A stretch of DNA of 64,000 bases, from the NCBI GenBank assembly GCA_944470555.2, contig OX104127.1, positions 41,405,934 through 41,469,933 of the forward strand, given 5' to 3'. The translations under genes and the position numbers were made by a program. This document shows, piece after piece, positions 10,942-23,003 of the stretch (positions are counted from its first letter, which is position 1; each line of letters begins with the position of its first letter). The notes under the pieces were generated by a model, which saw only the letters and a program-made list of their open reading frames with translations, was not told where the DNA came from and did not search any database. Origin of the DNA: Heterobilharzia americana. Its lineage: Eukaryota > Platyhelminthes > Trematoda > Strigeidida > Schistosomatidae.

Positions 10942-11707
10942 GTATCTTGTGTGAATACATAGCTGTATTACTTGCATTTCCATTCTTCAGGTCCTCATTC
11001 CGTTCTTAACAGTTCATTTATCCCTTACCATCCTATTCACCTGTTATATTAATGGGTTTGTATACTGCCGTGTCGGTATTTTGGAGCATGTTAAGAAAAC
11101 CTTTAGCGTCCGTTCTGTTTCCATCACGTGTAAACAGGTTCTAAAGTAGCTTGTATTTCCAGCTAAACAGCATTTCATATTCACTCGACATATAATTACA
11201 CGGATAAGTTATTCACTTCAAGCCATGTTATACTTTAACGTTACTCTTCTTTCACTTTAAAGTGCTTTCTGTGTTTACTATATCTTATTTTTTTTACAAA
11301 TAATTTAAGGAACAACTGAAATTGTGCTCCTGGAATTAGTTATCTAGTTGTATTCTAGTGATCGTATTTTCACCCCCACCTCCCCTGTGGCCTGTATTAC
11401 ACTGCAAAGTTCATAACGTTACTTAATCTTGAAGTGACACGACTTTGGTAATATTACTCCAAAATAGTGCAATTCAAGATTATATGTAATTCAGTTCGAT
11501 CTGACACAGGCGTTTATGTGTTAAGTCATAAGCCACACCTGTGTGATGGCTTGTGATCCTGATACCTGGTTGCACTGGTTTAAGTAGGTGAATGCTGGGC
11601 TCGAACATCAGGACTTACTACTTGAAAATTTAGTGTCTAAAGTCATATTTATCATGCCAGAGTGCTATGTTCCAACTCATGAGGTTTATTTACCGATGTT
11701 TAATGAC
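10942..11707 (+). other. intron sequence, no recognised feature
   Basis: Begins with the GT donor of the ACSL exon. AT-rich, no further coding similarity to ACSL seen. A weak tRNA-like stretch near 11545-11620 (CTGGGCTCGAACATCAG) may be an old SINE remnant. Confidence 0.5.
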
Positions 11708-12978
11708 AGCTGGTAACTATCACAACCCCTCCTTCCAATTATTAGGCATAGCTCCATTGGTTGTAACATGATTGTGGCCTAGTTCATAAAGTTATACCCG
11801 CTTGTTAATTCGCAGTACATAAGCGCATGTATTTCGGGAATATAAAGCCTATAGTAGTTCTGTGAGACTAACTAAATGCATTCTAGAATTATGCGTCGCT
11901 GTTAAGATTAACGCCTTTCTCGAAATCAATGGTCTCGGTGTATACTCTAATTCTAATTGGTTACTGGAACTATGTGTCTAGTGAGTAATTTGACAACTGT
12001 AACTGGGGATTTCATTCTTATCTAACTTTATAAAATCTATCTTAAAATGAAGTGATGTTTGTCAGATCTACAGTTTTGGAGCAGCTGAAGATGTTTTTCG
12101 ATGACATTATTTTGAACCTGTTATGAAACTTAGTAGTCAATATGATTGGTTTCTACTAGAAATTATTGTTTTGAATGCAGTTTTAATGATACACTGATAT
12201 CTTTTCCGGAAAAATAAGAAACACTATGCAATTGTTGATTACTTGGTTTAAAATCATTAACAGTGAACATACTCAGTATCATCGTAGATATAGTGCAGAA
12301 CTTCTCAATCTTCTGGCGAGCATATTAATGTGTCCACGTGATCAGATCTCATCATCCGCTCTTTTTAAAATTAGTCAGCGAATAAAATAATGAGATCTCT
12401 ATTCACTGTAATACATGTGATGGGGCAATCAGCAACTAGGTATGCGTAACACATGTCAGAGCCAACCATCTCAGTCAATGAAGGTTCACAACCTTGTCAA
12501 CTGATTTACCTCTACTCCCTAAAACTCTACACCTGACTTCTGTGTTACTGACGTGATGACAATGCAAAATACGGCCTATACCACGAAGGCAATGGTGGTC
12601 AAACACCTGAAGCCACCTTATGTCTTCCACCTTTAATGACCATGTTTCACAGCTATACAGTAGAAGAGAGCGGACTGCTGTGCAGTACACGTGACTCTTA
12701 ATCGATAATTGGATATCACATCAGCGCCATAGGTGGCAAAAGCCAGCCGAACCTTTTGTGCAGAAATTTCATCTGCCACTGAGCCACCAGGGCAGGGCTG
12801 ATCCTACTTGCCAGGTTAGTGAGGTAGTCGACACACTCAACCATTACACTCTCTATTGTTAGCCGCGGTGAGGCACCGTTGAAGACCAGTCCTGGAGCAA
12901 TAATTTGCATTTGGGTAGTGAGAAACGCACCCCAAACACTCAAAGTGTTCAGAAGACTCGGCATGTTGTCAGCGTCTT
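11708..12978. repeat. near-identical direct duplication, unit B
   Basis: Second unit of the pair with 6006-7277, same orientation. Together the units bracket about 4.4 kb that includes the intact ACSL exon at 10530-10941. Confidence 0.9.
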
Positions 12979-13340
12979 CACCTAACAGGACTGTGTGATC
13001 TGCATATTCTAGGCCTAACGAAAATCCTCCCACGATTAGTTCAACGTATGTGTAATCAGTTGACGAGAGGGAGACCTCCGTTAGAATATCTATGATAAAA
13101 TTGAATAAAAATGGAGACAGTGGGCACCCCTCGATGAGTATAACTCCCTGGACATCTCACTATAGGCTCTAACATGCCCACAAGTGTTCGAGTAGAGAGC
13201 CTTCAATAAGGTGATGTTCTTACTCAGCACGCCTTTCAGTGAGAAACATCGCCATGAGACTACTCAATCACCAGAGTCGAATACCGTCTTCAGATTGAGA
13301 AATACGGTTATTGTCGGGTGTCGGTAAGCAAGCATTCACT
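11708..13340 (-). mobile_element. LINE-X 3' portion, copy 2 (degenerate)
   Basis: The unit 11708-12978 is nearly identical to 6006-7277. Beyond it this copy continues further into the reverse transcriptase. The minus-strand frame 13033-12716 encodes LEYADHTVLLGEDADNMPSL, where YADH replaces the catalytic YADD. 13340-13034 holds decayed blocks that can still be related to the finger and palm region. The C-terminal block LLYSCETWSLKVEDI is at 12690-12475. Nonfunctional. Confidence 0.82.
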
Positions 13341-15129
13341 TTAAATGAAGTGAAATAATATTTAGATGTTTAATAACGAAACTTTCTGTTTTAAGTATGG
13401 TTTTCGCCACAGTCTAAAACCACTTGTAGATGGTCTTGCGTTATTATGTTGGAGTTATTGCCTCTCGTATACATCCGTAACACAATCTGATGAAAGATGA
13501 TTAGTTCATCTCTATCGTTCACTATAGATTACTAATTTGCATGCTTAGAAAGTACTTTAACAACAAAAAAGACAAGCTGCTCCATATTTTTTGCTAAAGA
13601 ATTAATGTGTACTTTGGTATAATAAACAACTATGAACTAATGTGAAGTTAGTGTTTCTTTGATGATAAAAGCGGTCATCTGCTGACTAATTGTGGTTTCA
13701 AAGACGGTTACTGCAATATGAGAATACGAAAAGGAGTTCAGTGGAAAGATTCTTTTCAACAATCTGACTGTCGAAGTTGTGCAATGCATTTATCTAAAAT
13801 ATTCTGTTTTTTACTATGCTTACTTCTGGCTTTGTCTATAGGGAATGGGATAAGTTGTCATCAATAAAAGTTTTTAAACCTAGTCAATACTGTTGACAAC
13901 TTTGATGTACATTTGAGTAGTATATGGGATGTGGCACGAATATTCTTGAAAGAGGTTCATCATACAGTTCAATTTGATTAAACGAAAACAGCATGGGTGG
14001 CGATGATAAAAATGAATAAATAACCGTATTTTAATCCTTCAACGATGTACAGTTATAATACAGTGAGACAGTTTCATTTCGATTCATCATTGTCGTGTGC
14101 GTATTCTATTTGATGTGACTCATTTGAATTACGTCTGTTGCTTGACTGGTATCAACTTGAAATGGTAGCCACTTTCAGTTATCTCAAAGGAGTTCCAGAT
14201 CAATAATAAATCACATATTGAAGGAGTTCTACATCTGTTGAAATATGTTTCTAGAAAACAGTCAAACAAGCATGAACCTCACACTTATTGAAAAATATTA
14301 GTACTACTAACTGTACTGTATATGCTTCTTGAACAATAATATAATCCCAACGGTGATGAATCCATTTGGTGAAAAATAAAGTGATAAAGTTTGTCTTTGA
14401 TCAGTACTTCTATCAACCAATGACTCCATCTGTGTTTTCGCCTTTATTGTCTTAACATTTCCATAGTGTTTGGTGCCTGAATTCCCCCTCTTCAGATATC
14501 ATCTTTAAAGAATTGACAAGTCAAGCCTAACTGTGTGCTAGAACTATCCCTAACCCATGCATAAATGAGTTTATAACGTGTATTGTTCCAGACCCCATAT
14601 ACTCATAACGGCAAGGAACGTGATACTGTAAACACAGTTATTATTTCTAATGTAGTAGATGTAAATACCGTTGTAAAGCTTTCAACTGAATTGTTGACTG
14701 CATCTTGATATGCCTAGAGTGAGAGCGAATATTTTGCCGATGAGGAAGATTAAGGCTTATTTCGGTTTCGATGGTGCTGTGTTCTCTGAGCTACAAATAT
14801 TCTGCATCATCTTACTTATTTCGGTATTTCGAAAACTTTCTTTACTTCTCTCCAGTGCCCAACCTAACATCCACTCAATATGTACCAAGTATGAGACAAA
14901 TTGTGTGCATCTAGGTATTCATTTTGTATTTAATGTAATGAATACATATGACATGGAATTCAACTTCATCGTTCACCATAAATAATGCGGTCGACATCCT
15001 ATCCATTCATGCTTTTTATCCAGAAAGGGGCTCTCTAAACTAGTTCATGTGTGCATGCAAAACTCATCCCAGCAAGTTATGAGTAAAGTGAAGAGCGGAA
15101 GCAACTCAAATGTAGTCTGACAAAAGGTC
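13341..15129. other. no gene recognised
   Basis: AT-rich. A short stretch near 14770-14830 (GTGTTCTCTGAGCTACAAA) resembles the 3' non-coding end of the type-1 Penelope element (compare 7385-7440 and 32090-32135). An open frame of 91 codons at 14710-14985 has no recognised motif and is probably chance. Confidence 0.4.
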
Positions 15130-16640
15130 TACACATTAGTGATCAGCGAGATGGCAAAGGCTCAATGATAAGTAACAATAGACAGTTATTCAGACTTATC
15201 AAGGAAACCTTGGCGAATAGGTCGATTGTTAGTAAGAATATAGCTGAGAAGGATGGCTTTTCGACTCACCTACTGGGGAGACGATGGGTGAAACAATTCA
15301 GCTGGTCTCTAGCTACTATTCTGTTGCCCGCTATCCAGTCTGATCGTCAATGAAACATTGAGATGGGACTCGCTGCACTTACAGAAGTCGACAAAGCTGT
15401 AGGCAATCTGAAAGGAAGAAGCTTGGGAGAGCCAGAGGTATTTAAAGATGGTGATCGAGGCTTACTGGTCTTGTAAACTGAAGTGTTAGCAAGTGAACGG
15501 GAGTTAGATATAACGACCCTCTCTGGTGTCAATCACTGACTGTCTTGGTCTCTAAGGACCTGGAAGAATTCTTTTGTGGTGAACATGGGGGAATCCTCTG
15601 GCGAACCTATTTTCCATTATTATCAGACGTGTAGTAGAGATCGGAAATAGTAAACCCGAAAAAACAGGCAGGTTTCAAACATGGTCATAAGTGTGTCGAC
15701 TAGAAAGTCATCCTCTGTCAGGTTCTGGAGCATAGGCACACTGACCGATGGCCAACACTACCCGAATTTGTCGGCCTGAAGGTTGTACTTGACTTTGCTG
15801 CTTGAAGCATGTTGTGGCAATGTCTCTTAGTGAAGGTGGTGACGAGTGAGTGCATGACTCTACTGAGAGTTCTGCATTTCAACACCTGTAGATGTGTTGA
15901 GGCTTATGATAAGGTGTGAGGCGAGTGGTGTCCGTTGAGGATGTTCACTCTCCTCATTCATATTCAACTTCATCATGGACGTAATTATAGATGTGTACTT
16001 CTGGTAGTCTAACTTCATAGGGATCGATCCAACCACAAGATAATCCTCGGTAGATCTAGAGTACCTATCTGATGTAGTCTTTGTAGTTGAAAACCGTGAC
16101 AAGATGTGGCGTCTAATGGATATCATAAATGGCAGTTAGATGATGTCTGGTATACGTTTCTCATCAGCGAAATGCAAATTGTTGCTCCGGGACTGGTCTT
16201 CTATGGTGCCGTGTCTGATAATAGGGAGTGAGGTGGTTTGGGACTTCAGTTACTTGGGAAATAGGATAAGTCTCTTAGCACTCACCATTTATGGCTGCAC
16301 CATGTCATCTGATTGTCTATTAAGGGTCGAATGTACTGCACTATAGTTCGCTCTGTCCAACTATATGCTTGTGAAACATGGCCGTTAAAGGTAGAGGATG
16401 CCGCAGGTGTCTGACTATGGTTCCTTCCATGGCATGGGCTTTGTGTCATGGTGTCATTACGCCAGTGATGTAAAAGTCAGGTGGAGAGGTTTAGGTAGGT
16501 GAGTAAAGTCAGTTGATGAGGTTGTTAATCTTCATAGGCTCAGTTGGCTGGGACTTGTGTTGGGCATGCCTGATGACCATCGGCCTGATTGCTCAATGCC
16601 AGCTGAAGTAGGTTTAAGCTGCAAACAGCTTGTCAGACCG
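15130..16640 (+). mobile_element. LINE-X reverse transcriptase, heavily decayed
   Basis: The plus strand reads in order through the linker and RT in shifting frames: NNRQLFRLIKETL near 15175, LTEVDKAVGNLKGRSLGEPE near 15390, QAGFKHGHKC near 15665, QVLEHRHTDRWPTLPEF near 15720, then MQIVAPGLVF near 16175, IKGRMYCTIVRSVQLYACET near 16320 and WPLKVEDAAG near 16380. Many stop codons are present. The order and wording match LINE-X on the minus strand at 5.9-7.3 kb and 11.7-13.3 kb, in opposite orientation. An old copy. Confidence 0.8.
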
Positions 16641-17159
16641 AAACAGAGCATCAGTGCATGAATTCGTCGTTTGCTACCTCGGGTTATGATAGGAAATGTA
16701 GACTTCCTGGTTGCGGTCCGCTTGATAACTGATATCGGTGGTTAGAAATTGTGGATGTCATGGCTCAGAGTCGATCTCATTGGCGAAGATGCATCCATAC
16801 ATTATCCTCATTCTAATCGTTACACTGAACTCAGAATTTTTTCATACCTCCTTTTCACCTCAACACGACTTTCGAGTGCTTCGTTCCCCTTATTTCTTCA
16901 TCTTTCATCTCAGTGCTTTCTCGCTTGATGTGTTGATATAGTGTTGCAACCTGGACCATTTCACAGTAATGTCTTTTTCTATGTTGACTTTGTTTGCCGG
17001 TCCTTCTTTAGAGAATGTTTGTGGCGGAATGTGATAATGTCTTGGAAAAAGAGCTGACTACACACTTGAAATTCACTTTTACATTTCCGATGATACAGTT
17101 GACTGATAATGTCAACCACTGATGAAGACCGATTGATACTCGTTACACAAAAGCTAGTT
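16641..17159. other. no recognised feature
   Basis: Between an old LINE-X copy and a SINE remnant. Nothing recognised. Confidence 0.4.
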
Positions 17160-17330
17160 ATCGTGGCTGTGCAGCCTAGAGGATAGCTGCTTGGCATCTG
17201 GAAAAATGGATCCCGAGTTCAAGTCTTAGGGGAAAGACTGTCAGTTGATGGGATGCAAGTATATCCAGCTGACTAGGCCCAAATGGATCCTTCCAATGGC
17301 GATCATCAATGGGATGATATCAACATGAAT
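17160..17330 (+). mobile_element. degenerate Sm-alpha-like SINE remnant
   Basis: The plus strand has a tRNA-like head (GTGGCTGTGCAGCCTAGAGG then CCCGAGTTCAAGTCTTAG, resembling A and B boxes) followed by ATCCAGCTGACTAGGCCCAA, recalling the hammerhead core region of the Sm-alpha-like SINEs. The core is destroyed. Weak call. Confidence 0.4.
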
Positions 17331-17376
17331 TGAACAAATTAAAGCCGCCAATATAACCCTTGTACAGTACAATTTA

Positions 17377-18894
17377 ACCTCGCCTGGTTAACTAGTTCAA
17401 TAGTTATTAGCCGGTCCTAAGCCCCGACAAACACGGAAGGTTGGCCATACCGCTAACAACCCTACCCCACAAATAAATCTAACCACGAAAGAAACTTCAA
17501 AGCACAAACAAAATATAAAAATTAATAACAAAATCATTCCTCACTGCAATCGGAGAGGCGAAATGACGCCACGCGGTGAAAGCCTACCTTCAGGAAGCCA
17601 ACTGGTCGATGTGTCTTCTCTGCCTCGATGAAAGCGAAAGTAAACATGGGAACATGGAATGTCCGCACGATGTTTGAAACCAGCAAGACAGCCCAGATTG
17701 CAAACGAGATGAGAAGGTGTCACATTGGCAGCTGTTGCTTCAACACTACGGAATACTACAAACCCTTATCAACCTCATTCAACAGCCATATGAAGACGCC
17801 ACATGCCAAGTAATTCACAATGGGAAGCTCAGCTCAGTGATGCCTTTGAAGTGAAGACAGGAGGGAGTAAGACAAGGCTGTCTACTATCCCCCATGATAT
17901 TACTGATTGTGGTCGACTGGATCATGCAGTAAACAGTGAGGATCGAGAAGAGGGGAATACACTGGCTGGACCGGGGAAAAGAACCTAGAAGATTTGGATT
18001 TCGCCGGTGACTTGTGTCTAATGTTACACAAACTTGAAGACCTACAGGTGAAAACTAACAAGTTGTCAGAAGAGGCAGTGGGGTGAAGACTGGACTTCAA
18101 GTGAATATAGAGAAGACAGAGGTGATGAAGATACCGCACCATCACCACCACCAACAACAACAACAAACTCCAATCACCATCAATGGAAGGAACTGAAAGA
18201 AAGTGACCTCCTTCACCTATCTAGGCAGCACTGTTTCAACTACAGGCAACACAGGCACAGACGAGGATGTCAAAGTGAGAATCGGAAAAGCAAGACAGAT
18301 GTTCATTAGTCTGAAACCAGTGTGGAGATCCTCTGCACTCAGCATGTGGAACAACATCCGGATTTTCAACACTAATTCAGTCAAATAAGTCAGTACTTCC
18401 ATGTGGTAGTTGAGAGACCTGGGGCGTTACGAAAGGGATTTGCAACAAACTGCAAACATACATCATCAACAGCTGCCACCTACGCTAACTCGATACTGAA
18501 GATCAGATAGATGGCCAGAAATAATAAGCAACAAGGAAGTGTGGTTGGCAACGAACCAATCAAGAACCTATCACTCAACAAATATGCAGTGGAAGGAAGT
18601 GGAGATGGATTTGGTTGGGCATACACTGAGAAGTCCGATTGGTGACATCACGTGTCAGGCACTCGAGTGGAACGCAGATGGGAAACGACGAGTTGGGCGT
18701 CCGAGGTGAGGGTGAAATGGAGGAGATGGTGTGAGTAGGAAATGAGAGGTTGTGGGCAGTGGTGGATCCAGGTTGAAAAGAATTCAGAGAACAGAGTGTA
18801 ATGGAGACGTGCTACTGAATTCCTATGTTCCACTAGGAACCCAAGGGACTAGTAATAATAATAATAGTAATAATAATAGTAATAATAATAATAA
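17377..18894 (+). mobile_element. RTE-like LINE copy R2, both ends, internally deleted, 14-bp TSD
   Basis: Starts with the family 5' end at about 17378, followed by a leader and ATG at 17628 (MKAKVNMGTWNVRTMFETSK). After EMRRCH near 17724 the sequence jumps directly to the mid reverse transcriptase (CAGCTGTTGCTTCAACACTA near 17735), so nearly all of the endonuclease and the front of the RT are gone. It continues through TYLGSTVSTTG near 18215 to the family 3' end and a TAA/TAG-rich tail at 18848-18894. Flanks carry a perfect 14-base direct repeat (TACAGTACAATTTA at 17363-17376 and 18895-18908), so this shortened form is what was inserted, or it was deleted later in place. Confidence 0.9.
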
Positions 18895-18910
18895 TACAGT
18901 ACAATTTATT

Positions 18911-18929
18911 TCTCTCTCTCTCTCTCTCT
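18911..18929. repeat. (TC)n microsatellite
   Basis: Short TC dinucleotide run immediately after the R2 target-site duplication. Confidence 0.8.
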
Positions 18930-19599
18930 TGGTAAAATCAAAGTTTGCTGAGCTTGTTGGGTAGTGAACAGACATAAGATCCTCGATACTTGAATACAAC
19001 CTGCGTTAATTTGAGGACAGGTTTTGAAAAGTGGATGAGATTGATCTACTTAAATAAACATGTTGTGTGTCACATGTATACAAACTGAATTATGTTTGTG
19101 AGTAGGTTGTAAACAGTAACTGGAGCTTGGTTTATTTGCTTATTTGGTGAAAGAATCATGGTTTACTGGTATCAATATTGTTAATTCATTCGGTAAAATT
19201 CCACAAAAGCCATCTCAGTCTTCTAAATTCTTTGTACTTACCATTAGTTGGTTAACTCATCGTTAAATGTAAAAATGGTGAGCGAAGTTGAAAATGAAGC
19301 CCAGGTTGTGACGTTACTCTGGCTTGACCTCTATATGTCATTGACTTAGATCTTTGTACAAATTAAGATACAATGCTCAGTGATTTCTTCTTCCTGTTAG
19401 AAGAGGACTCATATGTATTGGAGATAACCACGTCATCACGGTCTCTCCAAACTACTAACTTGCATAGAACTGATTGTATGTGACTGCGTTTCGAATAAAG
19501 ATAATACTAGTCAAGAAGAATACAAAAGAGTAGGATTAAATTCATTTTGATTCAATTAGGCTTAAACAGGCTGAATGGGAACCTTTTGGAATCCCATTT
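18930..19599. other. no recognised feature
   Basis: AT-rich sequence. Nothing recognised. Confidence 0.45.
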
Positions 19600-21090
19600 A
19601 TCAGATTCAGATTTTTGTTGCAGGATAGAAGACTGTGAGGATATAATAATCCTTCTCCAGTAGATCTCTGTGCCTGTCCAATCCTCGTTTGAATGAGACA
19701 ATTGATGATGTGGATACCACTTCTTCTAGGAGTCTATTCCGGGAGTTGATTACTCGATGCTAAAACCACTACTACACGGAGACTACATCCGTCCTCTACA
19801 TTTGTATTTTGCTGATATGCTCCTCAAGGTGTCCTGACCCAATGGGAAAGAAGTGAAGATAGTTCAGGTCGACAGTCATCTCTTGTAATCCTAGATAGTA
19901 TGACTACATCTCCCCTCTGTCTATGATGGGACAAGGAGTAGAGGTTCAGCTTCTTAAGTCGGTCTTCGTAGATCAGGTCAGAGATCGAGGGAATCATACG
20001 AATGGTTGACATTTGAGTTCTTCCTAGACTGTTCGAACCACCTTTCAGACAAGGATTGGCCGGCTGTGCACAGTTATGTAGTCTGGACCTGACTAATGAT
20101 GTCTATAAGATGGTGAGCATGTCATCACTTATTTTTGTACAGGTTCTGCGGGATACCCAAAGTGTCCTAAAACTCCGAGCTGCGGCCGATCGACAGTGTA
20201 CTGTAGCCTTCAAACCATAACTTACTGTTACTACAAGGTCATTGTGCATTAATGCTGAGGGTAGAGAAGCCCTACCGCTATCGTAGGTGTTGCCATCTGT
20301 GTGCCCCCATGTGCATGCTTACACACTGACCTGCGTTGATGGGTATCATCGATTTCTGTGACCAGGTAAGCAAGCTGTTTGGGTTTGTCTGAAGTGTACG
20401 TGCATCGCTGTCATCCGTAATTGCCTGACAGAGCTTTGTATTAGCAGTTTAGAGAACCATAGGGATTTCATGATATTCGGCAGCTGATTTATGTATAGGA
20501 GAATTGCAGAGGACTCATGACTGTCTATTATGGCACTCCAAGAGAAGAGTTGAGAACTGATCCTTACTCTTTATCTTCTACTAACAAAGAACTCTGATCT
20601 ATGCAAAGAGATTGCCAGTGATTCCGAAACTTTCCAGTTTCTTGAGGTACCTTTTCGAACGCCTTGGTAAAGTCTATGAAAATGACATGTATAGGTACCC
20701 CATCATCCATAGACTTAACCCAACTCTCTCCCTGACTGTGAGAAGGCTCACCAATCAAGAGGAATTTATATCAACGAGACAACAGAGTGTTTTTCTCAAA
20801 GTGAACTTTAATGCCTTTCTTGAATACTCTTTCTAGAGTGTTTATTGCAATACAGGTCAAACTTATCTGTCTGTACTTTGATGGGTGCTCTCCAGAACTT
20901 GTCTTGTACATAGGTGTTACTATGGCGTCCTTTCAATCATAGGGGAGTGTGCCTTCACTGACGGATAGTCTAGATGCAATAGTCAATGGGCCGATTACAT
21001 ACAGTGCTTGCTCTCTGAGCAACCTGGGGTGCATATCATTCGATCCCGTCGGTTTTCGATATCTAGAGTACTTAATTTCTTTGAATTAAT
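19600..21090 (-). mobile_element. CR1-like LINE reverse transcriptase, decayed
   Basis: Read on the minus strand in order: MHPRLLREQALYVIGPLTIA near 21030, EGTLP with WKDAIVTPMYKTSSGEHPSK near 20930, YRQISLTCIAIN near 20860, VIFIDFTKAFEKVPQ near 20670, and IYEDRLKKLNLYSLSHHRQR then GDVVILSRI near 19910. These correspond to CR1/jockey-type RT blocks (palm aspartate in the DFTKAF motif) and their C-terminal extension. Frames are broken and the catalytic YADD-type block is not visible. SR1 is the known schistosome CR1-like family, but the match is untested. Confidence 0.75.
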
Positions 21091-21196
21091 TAATTCCTTT
21101 GAATTAAGTCATGAATTTTCCCTACCTCTGTTTTCCTGTAATATTCATTCATCGGAATAAACTGACTTCTTAGTTCAATCCACACTTAACACTTTA

Positions 21197-21424
21197 GTAA
21201 TGATGGATAGTGGCTAGCAGTGGAATCCAGGATGTGCATTTCGTCCTATTTAAGTCTCATCAACTGGATGTACTTGCCTCCCAGTGAGTGATGTTGTTCC
21301 CACTGGGATTCGGACTCAGGAACAATCGCTTCAAACTCCAGAGTGTGATCCACTACACCACCGAGCCGAGATAGCCACTTATTGTGCGACGGGTATAGTT
21401 TTAGCGTTATTGCTTGTATTATCC
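21197..21424 (-). mobile_element. Sm-alpha-like SINE S1 with hammerhead-type region
   Basis: On the minus strand it has a tRNA-like head (GTGGCTCGGTGGTGTAGTGG resembling an A box, GAGTCCGAATCC a B box), then a hammerhead-like region and the end CTGCTAGCCAC. The core reads TTGATGA instead of CTGAYGA and the stem II pairing is disturbed, so self-cleavage is doubtful. Its reverse complement lies at 22241-22472 with very high identity. Confidence 0.8.
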
Positions 21425-21645
21425 CTTCACTCATTGAAACGAATTGATCGTCCTCTATTGGTATATGAGGTCCTGTGCGGATACCTCGATATTACCTGTG
21501 TTCTAATTATAGTAACTAAAGTAGTCACTATCCATCTATACTATAATTAGAATACAGATAAATTCGATGTATCTGCTCAGGACCTCATATACCAATAGAG
21601 ACCGATCAGTTCGGTTCAATCAACGATAGTATAAACAAGTAATCA
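21410..21645. repeat. inverted repeat of the Sm-alpha flanking module
   Basis: A ~110-base module (recognisable by CTATTGGTATATGAGG and its complement) occurs at about 21410-21512 and again inverted at about 21535-21645, around a 20-30-base centre. Related single copies lie at 26125-26225 and 61225-61330, each upstream of an Sm-alpha-like SINE, so the module travels with that SINE. Confidence 0.75.
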
Positions 21646-22094
21646 TAATAAGACTGGAGATAGTTATGATTTTAACTCGAAAAGCTGTATGCTTTTAGAA
21701 CAAAGTAACGAGGAGATGAAGATTATATGAAACGTGTAATGAATCAACATTTGCATTTCGAATAGCGTGATCATACATGAACTTGCCAAGTTTTCATGTG
21801 AAAATTCAAAAAGGTCAGTTTAGTGAATACCTCTTACTGCATGGATGACCTTATTGATTTCTTATTTTCATGATCTAATAGCTGATTGGCTGACATGAAT
21901 AGTGTATTATTTCATCACGTCGTTTTGATTGGTTGTTTTGGTCGGATTGATTGAGTGGATGTCCACCCACCCATTCTCCTATCATACCCAGAAAAAATTA
22001 CATACAAAGACAAGCTTGCATACAATAATCGTCTACTTTCGTTTCTCCTTGGCATGTTACTTTGACTAACCTTTTTATGACTTTTTTTGGTGGT
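21646..22094. other. no recognised feature
   Basis: AT-rich spacer between the two inverted Sm-alpha-like groups. Nothing recognised. Confidence 0.45.
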
Positions 22095-22235
22095 GGTTAA
22101 CAGAGGAATTCAGGGTGTGCGTTTCATGCTATTTGGGACTCAACTGGATGTACCTGCCTCCCAGTGAGTGATGTTGTTCCCACCGGGACTCGGGCTCAGA
22201 AGCTATCGCTTTAGACGCCAGAGCCTTATCCAATC
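22095..22235 (-). mobile_element. Sm-alpha-like SINE S2, partial
   Basis: A minus-strand copy whose hammerhead region has lost three bases (TTGAGTCCC in place of CTGACGAGTCCC). The tRNA-like part is truncated and abuts the flanking module of S3. Confidence 0.7.
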
Positions 22236-22240
22236 AACGA

Positions 22241-22472
22241 TGGGATAATACAAACAATAACGCCAAAACTATACCCGTCGCACAAGAAGTGGATATCGTG
22301 GCTCGGTGGTGTAGTGGATCACACTCTGGAGTTTGAAGCGATTGTTCCTGAGTCCGAATCCCAGTGGGAACAACATCACTCACTGGGAGGCAAGTACATC
22401 CAGTTGATGAGACTTAAATAGGACGAAATGCACATCCTGGATTCCACTGCTAGCCACTATCCATCTTTACTA
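22241..22472 (+). mobile_element. Sm-alpha-like SINE S3 with hammerhead-type region
   Basis: Plus-strand inverted partner of S1. The tRNA-like A box is near 22300 and the B box near 22350. The hammerhead-like stretch at about 22396-22446 has the same TTGATGA defect as S1, so the two share a common source. It ends at CTGCTAGCCAC near 22460. Confidence 0.8.
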
Positions 22473-22475
22473 TCT

Positions 22476-22888
22476 ACAGTCCCGATAAAAAGTTTCTCGT
22501 GTCTCATTATGACTTTGCTAATTTCATTTTAAAATTCAGATTTATTGCAAATTGGCTACATGACTTTGAGTGACTCTAAAGATCAACCAGTAACCACTCC
22601 GATAACCAATTATGGTACTTCATTTTACAAAAATATCTTTCTCGCAGAAATACCGAAACCTGATTGGTCGTTCCAATAGTTACTAGGGTGGCCCTTAACC
22701 TCACTCCATGACTCACGAATTTTGATTTATTATATACACATAACGATTAAAAGAAAAACAAGAGTTAAAATAATCTCTAGAGATGTTAACATACTCATTG
22801 TGTATTGTCGTGTAATCATTTTATTGATCAGGTATTGGGTGAAAACTTACTGCATATCAACTGTATGTTCCGCTTCTTCCCATTACAG
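22476..22888 (+). other. no repeat recognised; possible intron
   Basis: AT-rich sequence ending in a pyrimidine-rich tract and the acceptor AG at 22887-22888 of a candidate exon. Confidence 0.4.
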
Positions 22889-23003
22889 AAAAACTTGGAC
22901 TACATCACTACCTGGAATGACTGAAGTCGCAGCACGGTTAGAAGACTGCGAAGTACTACTTAGAGAAGCTATTTATTTAGTAGCTAAATACAAGAATGAA
23001 TAG
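22889..23003 (+). CDS. possible last exon of an unidentified gene
   Basis: Seen: the acceptor TTCCCATTACAG is followed by one base of a split codon, then 36 codons with PGMTEVAARLEDCEVLLREA and LVAKYKNE, ending in TAG at 23001-23003. The peptide is acidic and helical-looking with heptad-like leucines, and codon use is sensible. An ATTAAA variant poly(A) signal lies at 23029-23034. It does not match any repeat seen in the window. The gene is not recognised. Upstream exons were not found, so if real it belongs to a gene with a long preceding intron, possibly nested with the ACSL copy. It could also be a chance open frame. Confidence 0.42.

Noticed and set aside
14710..14985. 91-codon open frame as a gene
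   Set aside because: No motif, no splice context, and part of it overlaps a Penelope 3'-end-like scrap.
17628..18388. Spliced RTE transcripts as the cause of the internal deletions
   Set aside because: The R1 and R2 junctions do not show GT-AG boundaries against the longer copies, and R3 and R6a break in short repeated motifs instead.
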